Shown here: positions 56,454 through 64,000 of the stretch, piece after piece
How the letters are laid out: the number at the start of each line of letters is the position of its first letter
Position numbering within the stretch: position 1 is the first letter of the stretch
Source: Lepus europaeus
Taxonomy: Eukaryota; Chordata; Mammalia; Lagomorpha; Leporidae
Direction: 5' to 3'
NCBI RefSeq assembly: GCF_033115175.1
Contig: NC_084837.1
Span: 12,228,266-12,292,265 of the forward strand
DNA: 64,000 nucleotides
Program-made: the position numbers and the translations under genes
The notes under the pieces: generated by a model
What the model saw: only the letters and a program-made list of their open reading frames with translations
The model's database searches: none
What the model was told of the DNA's origin: nothing

Positions 56454-56461
56454 CTCAGGGA
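56454..56461 (+). promoter_or_regulatory. Predicted miR-125 8-mer target site
   Basis: CTCAGGGA lies 227 nt after the KLF13 stop and is the full 8-mer complement of the miR-125a/b seed. miR-125a has been reported to repress KLF13 and so lower RANTES in human T cells, so a retained site here fits known biology. Confidence 0.65.
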
Positions 56462-58471
56462 TGGACACGTTCTGTGAGGTCAGTGAGGACACCTCTTCTG
56501 GCGCCTTACTCTGTACATAGATTTGCACTCTGGAGTTTTCTGTTAGGTTTGGGAACACGCTGGGGACAGCGCGGGCTGACCAGTGCAGGCGGAGTCCGCC
56601 AGGGCCCGGGCACATGCCGTCATGGACGTTTGTACTTCTCCCACAGATTCCCAAGCGACCAGGCCCCTGCCCCTGCCCTGCCTCGCCCCTCAGGCGTGGT
56701 CGGTGAGGGATGCGTGCCTCAGAGGGATGCCTTAAGCCAGGGCAGGCCAGAGGAACACTCCACCAGGAGGAGCCATGGAGGGAGCCTCGCCCGCCGGCTC
56801 CACCTCCAGGAGCCCTTGCCTGGGACCTGGGAGAACCAGAACCAGAGCCTGAGTGGGCACAACACTGCACCATCTGACCTGGCAGGAGACAGCAGCTGGG
56901 CCCCGCCTGCCCAGGACCCCGACCCCTGTGTCCCTGCAGAAGGCACGTGGGGACCCTGTGTTGTGTGGCAAACAGAGGCTGGGGACCATGGTCGTCTGCA
57001 CAGGTGTCAGGAAGTGCAGTGGGCCCATCCAGCCCCCGCGGCTGTCCCCCAGGCACTTCTGTGGGCGAGGCTGGCAGGCCAGCTTGTCAGAGGGTCTGCG
57101 TGGTGGTGGACAGCGTGGGGACTTCGCGGAGTCCGTCCTGTGCCGACAGATCAGAGCGCTGGGACTTGGAATTGGCAGGAGTGTGGCCGACGTGGGAAAC
57201 GCTGCTGGAGAACGTGCTGTTGCTTCCCGCCCGAGGACTGTGGGAAACGCTCTCAGACCCTCTGTGTCCCCAGCGCAGACTCATCAAGTCTCCAGCTTCT
57301 CCCGGCCCCCTCCTGCGGGGCCCAGGCCACAGCAGCCTGCAGTGCCCTGTCGCCAGCCTGCTCCTGGGAGGAGACGAGGACCACAGAGCTGTGACTTGCG
57401 CTGGGTTGAGGTTTGAGGCCTGGGCTGGGACAATCTGGCCGGGCCCTCAAATGACCACTCCCCATCCCTGTGGCCCAGGGTCTTCCTTCCCTTCTCCTGG
57501 AAAGCTGGGGCCTGTAATCACGGGCCCCAGGACAGTGTGTATGTATGTGTGTGTGTGCCCGCGTGTGTGTGCACATGTGGGGAAGCGGTGGGGGCGCCTT
57601 GGGGTGTCTTGCAGAGACCTCTCCTTGTTTTGATGAGGAGCTGCCCTTGGGCCTCAGAGGGCCATAGGTGGGCTTCCCGGGCCCAGAGTGCCTTGGTTGT
57701 GGCCATACTGCTTCCACTCTGGCCCTCCCATGACATGGGGTGCAGCACAGAGAGACCCCAAAGGCCCCAGGCCCCCTGCAGCCCCTGGCCGCTGTTTTCT
57801 GTTTTGGGGTGACTTCAGAGTGGATGGGCACCCTGTGTGCACAGCCACTGCGTGGGGACAGCCCAGTGTGCCGTCTGTGACACTCTGGGCACCCAGCGCT
57901 AACTCCACTGTGCGTCAGCTAGATTTGGCTAGTGTTGTGGAAGCAGCTTATCAGTAGCATTATGGGTACTGAGCTGATGGGTAGTGTTGTTCCTGCTGTG
58001 GGTGGGGGCTGGGGGTGGTGATGCATTAACCCTACCCTGGCCAGATGCAGAGCTGCCCCGCCCCTGCCCCCGTGCTTGTTGCACTGGTCTGGGGGACAGA
58101 GTGGAACATGTGGTGGGGTCTTGACCGAAGAGAGCCCTGGGTACTTGGGTTGCAGAGATCTTTGTACCCAGTTCCAAAGTGAGGTCCCTCCCAAAGCTGT
58201 TTCTGCGTGAGGCAGAGAGCCACACTCTACATTTCACGTCTCAGGAATTCACATTCCAGGTTCAGGAATTTTATTCCAAAGTCCTTTGGTGCCCTCACCG
58301 TCCACGGTTCTGAAGGCAGGGAGAGGGGCAGCGTGTCCCCGGAAGGTGGGCAGGCAGAGCGCCCTGGGGCCGAGGGGAGGTGGTCGCCACATCACCGTGG
58401 GCGGTTTTCGAACTCCACATCTGTCTGCACATGGGAAGGGAGAAAAACGACTCCAAACCCAGTCATCTTGG

Positions 58472-58498
58472 AATAAAAAAAAAAAAAAAAAAAAAAAA
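58472..58498 (+). terminator. Internal AATAAA followed by 24-A run in 3' UTR
   Basis: AATAAA at 58472-58477 runs directly into 24 genomic A residues (58475-58498). It could be an alternative polyadenylation site giving a shorter 3' UTR of about 2.3 kb, but the A run would also cause oligo-dT internal priming, so cDNA ends here are ambiguous. Confidence 0.4.
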
Positions 58499-58516
58499 GC
58501 TGGTTTGTTTTAGAGC

Positions 58517-58537
58517 GGGGTGGGGGGTGGGGGAGGG
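58517..58537 (+). promoter_or_regulatory. G-quadruplex motif in 3' UTR
   Basis: Four G-runs (4, 6, 5 and 3 G) separated by single bases lie on the sense strand, so the mRNA itself could fold into a compact quadruplex just after the 24-A run. The 14-G run at 58849-58862 is a second G-rich block. Confidence 0.55.
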
Positions 58538-59756
58538 AGAGTGGGCGTTGGCTGTTTCCAAAGAGAGCACTTAATTTAATTTTTCCTCTAAATGACCCAG
58601 GGCTGTTCCGTCTGATAGATGGAAGGGTAACATTGCCTTAAAACAGAAATATGCAGGCGCTGGCTATTTTTGGCAAATGAACCTCTTCACTCCCAAAGTG
58701 GTTCTGGTTAGTGGCAGGGTGTGGTCCTGCAGCCTTGGGCCTGGCCTGGGAAACGGGGGCAGGGCACCGCCACCAGGGTGTTCTCACCAACCCCCCCATT
58801 GGGACCCTCCTACATCATCTGGGGCGCAAAGTCATCTCACTTGCCGGTGGGGGGGGGGGGGGCATGAGTCTCATCCCCTTGGGATGTGGAATGTCTTCCC
58901 AGCCTGGGTCCATCGCAGGGTCTTTGGTTTCTGTGGTTTATGGCCATGCTTGCCAGTTTCGATGGGATTAAGGAAGCCATAGGGTTCTTCTAAATAATAA
59001 TGCGAATGCAAACCTTATTTTGGGGGCAGACTTCAGTTCTAGAGGCCACAGGAGCAGAGGTCTGGAAGTGAAGGGAGAGCCCCTATCAATAGGCCTAAAA
59101 GTGACTCTGGACCCAGCCACTGGGGCCAGGGTTCAGCTCATGTCTCAAACGAAAAAGCCGTTTTTGCATCAGCCATATCAGGGGGACGGTTGTCAGCCCC
59201 CAGATGCCTACTGAATCCTACAGCCATACCGAAAAATGCAGCTGGACACAGCCCTTTCCCCGAGGGCCCTGGAGTCCTCTGCTGCTGGGTGCTACGCTGG
59301 GATGGGCAGTGCTGCCCCTGCTGGAGGGCAGGCCTGGAGGTGCCCTGCTGCATCCTGCCGCAGCTCCCTCCCCATGGCACTGGAGGTACGAGAGCCCCCG
59401 CCCCGTCCCCTAGCTCCCAACATTACTCTGAGGCTATGCATCCGGGCAGGTGCAGGATTCGCCACGATGCAGCCTCTAGGTGCAAACATCCACACGCTGG
59501 TGACCCAGGACCTTGCTCAGACCAGGGAAGGGTGATTCAGAGATGGGTACGGGCAGAGCAGTCCCAGGTGAGGTCTCCACTCAAGATGGGTGGCCCCCGG
59601 CCCAGTCCAGTATGTTCAGGAGCCCTGGCCTCTTTCTTGCCAGAGGGTTGTAGGATCCAGGATCTCAGCAGGCAGCATGCCTGCCAGCCAGCGGAAGGCT
59701 CCCACAGGCGTGGCTGTGTTTACAAGGCTACCTGACCATTTTGACTTCTGACAGTG

Positions 59757-59769
59757 ATTTATTTATTTA
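59757..59769 (+). promoter_or_regulatory. AU-rich element (overlapping AUUUA)
   Basis: ATTTATTTATTTA contains three overlapping AUUUA pentamers, followed by TTA repeats and a T run to about 59793. This is the class II ARE pattern that recruits decay or stabilising factors. It does not continue into SINE sequence, so it is not just a C-SINE tail. Confidence 0.5.
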
Positions 59770-60302
59770 ATTATTATTATTATTTTTTTTTTTGGAAACC
59801 CATTTGGAAAAGGTCATTCATCAAAGACACAGTGCTGGGAGGCTCGAAGGGGTTTCATGTGTTGGTCACTTCACAGCCAGGGAGAAAGGCTTTGTAGGTC
59901 ACGCACGGCTTTTGCCATCCAAAGTTTTCCTGTGTGAATCTTGGTGACCATTTTTTCCAAAGCTAAAATCGAGATGTGAAATCAGGTCGGCCCCCCGGGG
60001 AGAAGAGCCGGGTCCTGTGCCTGATTCTGATTCTGAGGCTTTGAATGTTTGCCCTAGACACATTCCAGAGAAGTCTGCCCCAGAATCTGGAAGCACAGTC
60101 CAGCGTATACTGACATGCTGGCCTTCCTCCTGCCCATTGTCCACTCCCCGTCAGTCAGAAAAGTGAGTTTGGCAGGAAGTGGGGACCCCCATGTCCCGAG
60201 GGAAGAGGGGCCACACTCGGTTTCTGCTGACCCCTGTCGAGATCTGGGCCTGGCCTTGCTCAGCTCTCCCTTCTTTAGCTTTAAGACTTGATTTTATTTA
60301 AG

Positions 60303-60308
60303 AATAAA
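60303..60308 (+). terminator. Second internal AATAAA in 3' UTR
   Basis: A canonical hexamer in an AT-rich stretch about 0.9 kb before the main signal. It is a possible minor alternative end. No decisive downstream element was identified. Confidence 0.3.
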
Positions 60309-61214
60309 CAGGATGAGAGAGAAGTAGCGTCCCCTGCCACCCATGTCACACATTCCGGAGGGGTGGGGGTTGGGCACAGGAAGTGGGGGTGGGGGCTGGA
60401 GGTTTCAGTCTCCCTGGTGACGCCCCCAGAGGGCCCGTTGATGGCTGCTTGCAGGCTCATTTGAAGCCAAGGGTGTGAGCTGAATGCCTTCGAGGCCACC
60501 ATGTCCTTCCTCCACGGAGCTGACTGTACTTGGCGGATCCCTCCCCAGGCTGCCTGAGAGGAGCAAGGGGCCACGTCCCAGTGGGACATTGGTCCCAGCA
60601 TCCATGCTGTATCAGAGTGCCTGCCTCTGGGTGAGTGAGTGGGAGACTTGCTCCCTACCCTCACCCTGGAAAAGCCGGCCTGGTGCTGAGTGCTGGGGAC
60701 CCCAGCACCGCACGAGGCTCCTCACTGGGAGACTATGCATTGTCAGGTTTGGGGCTTGCTGTGTGGCTCCTTGGGGACCTGGAATTGCTTGTGTGGGTGT
60801 ATTGGATACATTTATCCCCAGGCCTCACTGGCAACCCCTTCTCATCCCAAACCATGGTGGAGCTTCTCTGGAATCGTTTGCCTGCATCCCAAGGCAGAAT
60901 GCAAGGGTCCAAGACCATTTCCATCGAGCTCTTGTTTCCTTTCCTGCAGCAACTTCTTTTCTCTCCCCCCACCCCAGCACCCACCATACTTCCGAAGGCC
61001 ACGTCTCATCTTTCCTGGATCACTACAGTGAAGTATTACAGTTGTACAGTCCCCAATCTGGCCTTGGCTTGCTCGGATAAAACTTTGTATGTATTTTGTA
61101 TGGCATAGATTCTATATTGTAATGATGTCCTATGCAAAAAGGAAAAAAAAATAACGAAATTGTAAATTTTATTGTTTTAATGTGTATGCATGTTTAGTGA
61201 CGTTTCCATTTTGA

Positions 61215-61220
61215 AATAAA
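61215..61220 (+). terminator. KLF13: Main KLF13 polyadenylation signal AATAAA
   Basis: A canonical AATAAA sits in an AT-rich stretch 5 kb after the stop. Cleavage is expected about 15-25 nt later (about 61235-61245). A GATAAA variant at 61076 lies upstream. GC-rich flanking sequence begins soon after. Confidence 0.8.
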
Positions 61221-61240
61221 ATTTATGATTCATTATTTTA

Positions 61241-61640
61241 TCGGCCAGCACGGCTTTCTTGGAAGGGCACGTCTGGCACTGGGAGGGGAAGGGAAACCCA
61301 GCGGCTGGGATCGCCAAGGTGCACAAAGCCTTGGAGCCCCGCAGGCCTTGCAGAAGCCCCCTGGCTGTCTCCTGCCAGAGCAGGGAGGGAGGGTTCTTGC
61401 AGCTCACCGCGTCCCCACCCCTCCATCCATTCCCCAGAGCGAAGGTAGTGAAATCGGAGAAGACCCCCTAAAATTCACACTGAAATGTGGCCCCTTAAAG
61501 TTCCCTAGAAATGCTATCTGGGGTGCCATACAATTTCACCGCGGGCTTATTACTAAATCCCTGATATTAATAAGCCCAAGAGGGTTCTTGCCTAATATTT
61601 AGAGAAGAATTCTAAATACCGGCACAGATAAACGAGGCAG
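61241..61640. other. 3' flank, non-coding
   Basis: Begins GC-moderate, then from 61470 becomes AT-rich with TAAT motifs (TGATATTAATAAGCCC). It may belong to the LTR-like element that follows (U5 side) or be a control element. Confidence 0.35.
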
Positions 61641-61642
61641 CA

Positions 61643-62091
61643 TGGTACATTATAAGCTTTTATTTAGTGCAAGAAGTATCTGGGAAAGTGAGGGCTTTAG
61701 TTCAGGTAGGAGAGAGGGGAAAGTCTGGAAACTGGAGTAGCGTCCACACCACTCGGAGAGCAGGCCAGAGCCACGTGCAGCGAGCACCTCGAGCTGCTAT
61801 CCACCGCTGATCACCGGCAGCACCGCAGAGGCAGACAGACCTTTTGCGACACTCCCTGCCTTTTTATGTATTTTCCACAGGGGAGTGGCTCGTGGCCAGG
61901 TGGACGCTCAGGTATGGTCAGGTAGAGCCTGATGTCACATGGGGGCGTGGTGGGGGTATCAGGTAGAGTGTAAGCTCACACAGAGGCCTGGCGAAGCTAT
62001 CAGGGCGTGAAGTCACACAGGGCAGTGGCGAAGGCGTGGTCTTCCAGCTCACAAATCTAACCAATTTCAGCCTGTATGCCTGCCTGCTTCA
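61643..62091 (-). mobile_element. Possible solo LTR of an endogenous retrovirus (antisense)
   Basis: On the minus strand the block reads: a start TGAAGCAGGC, degenerate direct repeats of about 40 bp (plus-strand 61913-62034), a TATA-like ACATAAAAAGG (complement of about 61858-61868), and about 190 nt later AATAAAAGCTT (complement of about 61656-61666). Promoter plus poly(A) signal at this spacing is the plan of a retroviral LTR. No clear target duplication or internal gene is seen, so boundaries are tentative. Confidence 0.45.
61913..62034. repeat. Three degenerate ~40-bp tandem repeats
   Basis: Units of 61913-61955, 61956-61995 and 61996-62034 each contain a TATCAGG/TGGTCAGG box, then a (C/G)TCACA(C/T) box, then a G-rich end. 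Copies differ in many places. Confidence 0.5.
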
Positions 62092-62780
62092 GTAGGTGGT
62101 GGCCCTTTGCCTTGAGAGGCGCTGAGCCTTGCTCTAGTGTTCGCCCCCTCCCCCAACACCACAGTCTCCCCACTGGGCAGCAGCCACATCTCTCAATCCC
62201 TCCCCCCTCTGCCCAGAATCTCGAAGCACCTGTTTCCAGTCATGGCAGTTCTTGCAGTGGACTGTGGGCACTGACCCCAAAATGCCCTGCCACCGAGGCT
62301 GGGGGGATCTGGGGCGGTAGGTGTGCCTTGATAATCAGGGCCCGGAGTCCCCATGTGTCCACAGCAGAGACAGTGGGGAGCCCATAGCTGCCGGGGGAGG
62401 GGGCAACATTGCAGGTGCAGCCGCGTGCTCAGCCCCCAGCCAGGGTAGATCCAGCACTGCACTGTTCTTAGCACCAGCACCTGTGGTTTATGGGGTAAGG
62501 GAAGGTGGTGGAGAAACTGAAAACACTGGTAACGCCCGAAGGCAGTGCCGCTGATCAAAGATGATTTTTGCTGAAGCCGCCTGGACCGCGGCAGGCACAT
62601 CCTGATGGATGTTTGTTTTCTGTGTCGTCTAGGAGGAGCAGGCATAGAAACAAGCACAACAAGTGGAAGCAAAAGGCGTTGGTGCCACGACAGTGGGAGC
62701 CCTGCCTCGCTGGCCAGGCCACTCACTGCCCTGCGTCCTTATCTCAGGAACTTCCCCGTCGCGCAGCTACAGGATGGATC
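62092..62780. other. 3' flank, non-coding
   Basis: Mixed, moderately GC-rich DNA. No repeat or gene recognised; ORFs on both strands are unremarkable. Confidence 0.35.
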
Positions 62781-62785
62781 GGCTG

Positions 62786-62867
62786 CCATAAATAGTTCTG
62801 TGTCAAGAGGATCCCAGATGCTTTAAAAATAGTGACACAGGAAAAAAACCTGTCAGTGATGACGTCA
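62786..62867. promoter_or_regulatory. CArG-like / MEF2 / CRE motif cluster
   Basis: Within 82 bp: CCATAAATAG (62786-62795, one base from a CArG box), TTAAAAATAG (62823-62832, full MEF2 consensus) and TGACGTCA (62860-62867, full palindromic CRE). This combination is typical of activity- or muscle-responsive enhancers. It lies 1.6 kb after KLF13. Function is inferred from motifs only. Confidence 0.4.
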
Positions 62868-63071
62868 CTGCTAGGCCTGGAGAGAAGTTAGAGTTCCTGC
62901 AGGGATGGAGGTGGCGGGGGAGGCAGCTGGCATTCACACGGCCCCCACGTCAGAACTGAGGGTCTCCTGAGGCTGGGAGGGGGCCCCAGGAGGGGAGGAG
63001 GAAGAATACACTCCAGGCAAGCAGTAGGTGTTCCTGGTGTCTAGCAAACAGACGTTTTGGGGGCAGTACAG

Positions 63072-63336
63072 CAGGAAGATCCCCGTGTGGCACAGTGGAG
63101 TGCCTGAGTTCAAGTCCCAGCTCTGCTCCCGATTCCAGCTTCCTGCTAATGTGCATCTGGGGAAGCAGCAGTGATGGCTCAGGGAGTGGAGCGCCTGCCA
63201 CCCCTGTGGGAGACCTGAGTCAGGCTGCAGGCTCCTGGCTTTGTCCCAGTGAGGGATGGTTGCGGGCATTCGGAGAGTCCATCAGCGTGGGAGATCTCTT
63301 TCTCTGCCTTCAAATGAAATAAATAAAAATTCAAAA
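63072..63336 (+). mobile_element. C-repeat SINE (sense), diverged
   Basis: Head GATCCCCGTGTGGCACAGTG, B box GTTCAAGTCC, shortened body, and AAATGAAATAAATAAAAATTC tail. Confidence 0.85.
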
Positions 63337-63606
63337 AATTACTCATATGTGTGGCATGCACATAGCAAGTTTTCTTCCCATCATCTGAGGACAAGGTACA
63401 GAAACACGGCTGGGGTAGGGTGTGTGGTTGATGGCGTCCTGGGCCTGGCCCGTCCTGTGTTTCAGGACTTGGGTCAGGTCAGTTGTGTGGCCATCCAGGG
63501 AGGTGCTGTGGCTGGCTGCACGCCTCCCACCCTCCCGGAGGGCAGGGCCTGACCAGGGCTCCCATACACACCAACCTCTCCAAGGAAGGACTTGCCATCT
63601 GTCTGA
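63337..63606. other. 3' flank, non-coding
   Basis: Short stretch between two repeats. Nothing recognised. Confidence 0.35.
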
Positions 63607-64000
63607 GCATTTTCTGTTGCTAATAACATAATACCACAGACTGGATAAGTTACAAAGAAAAGAGGCTTAATTTGGCTCCTGATTTGGGTTCAAGGTCAAG
63701 GGCCCGTGTCCGGTGATGCCCTCCCTGCTGGCGGAGTGCGGAGGCGGCTCAGGGGATCACATGATGTGAGCACATGTGCGCAAGTGCTGGCCTCTTCCAG
63801 CTGCTTATAAAGTGGCCAGACTGAGTCCTGGAGGTTCTGCCCTGGTGACCTCATCTGAGCCTACTCCCCTACCATGGCCCCAGCTCTAAACTCTTGTCCA
63901 TTACCCCCCACCCCTCACGGAGGGTTTCTACTCCAGCGGGTGCTTCGGAGGGGCCAGACCATGTTCAACAGCAGCGGTGTCCCATGGCCTGCAGACAGTG
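63607..64000 (-). mobile_element. MaLR-like LTR (antisense), cut by window end
   Basis: CATTTTCTGTTGCTAATAAC, TACCACAGACTGGATAAG and AAAGAAAAGAGGCTTAATTTGG match the antisense MST/THE1-type LTR start. The rest continues to the edge with declining similarity. Confidence 0.6.

Larger units (their letters stand above)
56228..61240 (+). other. KLF13: KLF13 3' UTR (about 5 kb)
   Basis: From the stop codon to the polyadenylation signal at 61215 there is no coding gene and no C-SINE, although the preceding intron averages about one SINE per 2 kb. A long 3' UTR is typical for KLF13. Features visible inside it are a miR-125 8-mer site (56454-56461), a G-quadruplex motif (58517-58537), a 14-G run (58849-58862), internal AATAAA signals at 58472 and 60303, and overlapping AUUUA motifs at 59757-59769. 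The last 200 nt are AT-rich and look like a typical mRNA end. ORFs of up to 319 codons here overlap each other in different frames and show no recognisable domain. Confidence 0.85.

Noticed and set aside
56435-57394. 319-codon frame in the KLF13 3' UTR
   Set aside because: Overlaps 187- and 228-codon frames in the other phases, lacks any domain and lies in an evident 3' UTR.
61913-62034. CRISPR-like spaced repeats
   Set aside because: The units are degenerate, contiguous and in mammalian flank; more consistent with LTR U3 repeats.
1-64000. A novel multi-gene system such as a defence island or biosynthetic cluster
   Set aside because: The window is vertebrate DNA with a single recognisable gene; no cluster of unrelated conserved ORFs is present.

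Overview
The window is mammalian nuclear DNA, almost certainly from a lagomorph and most likely rabbit (Oryctolagus). The main evidence is about two dozen copies of the tRNA-derived C-repeat SINE (CSINE/CSINE2). This family is lagomorph-specific and is recognised here by its A/B-box head, its body, its pyrimidine or GA tract and its AAATAAATAAA tail. No bacterial-style operons, CRISPR arrays or phage genes are present.

There is one protein-coding gene, KLF13 (Krueppel-like factor 13; also RFLAT-1, BTEB3, FKLF2), on the + strand. Its layout is as follows. A CpG-island promoter lies at about 12.9-14.3 kb. Exon 1 (ATG at 14340, donor after 14886) encodes the Sin3-interaction type N-terminus, a proline/alanine-rich middle and the first C2H2 zinc finger. 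A 41-kb phase-1 intron runs 14887-55937. Exon 2 (55938 onward, stop 56225-56227) encodes fingers 2 and 3 and the serine-rich tail. A long 3' UTR of about 5 kb ends at the AATAAA at 61215. The joined coding sequence is 837 nt, encoding 278 residues.

Region by region: 1-12.9 kb is 5' flank, made of old ERVL-MaLR-like LTR pieces, a MIR, several C-SINEs, LINE-like AT-rich DNA and an AT-rich palindrome. 12.9-15.6 kb is the CpG island with exon 1. The intron holds isolated and nested SINEs (three separate nests), antisense L1 fragments including one that looks like a true L1 5' end, a 61-bp exact tandem duplication, microsatellites, and a second unexplained CpG-rich block at about 50.6-51.1 kb. 55.9-61.24 kb is the terminal exon, which contains no SINE, in contrast to the intron. 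61.24-64 kb is 3' flank, with a possible antisense solo LTR, a CArG/MEF2/CRE motif cluster, a SINE and another MaLR-like LTR running off the end.

I found no new multi-gene system. The points most worth following up are regulatory: upstream ORFs ahead of KLF13, a rabbit poly-alanine expansion, a 3' splice site that doubles as a 5' splice-site consensus, the intronic CpG island, a perfect miR-125 8-mer site in the 3' UTR, and the downstream CRE/MEF2 cluster. Family assignments of repeats come from remembered consensus sequences and were not computed.
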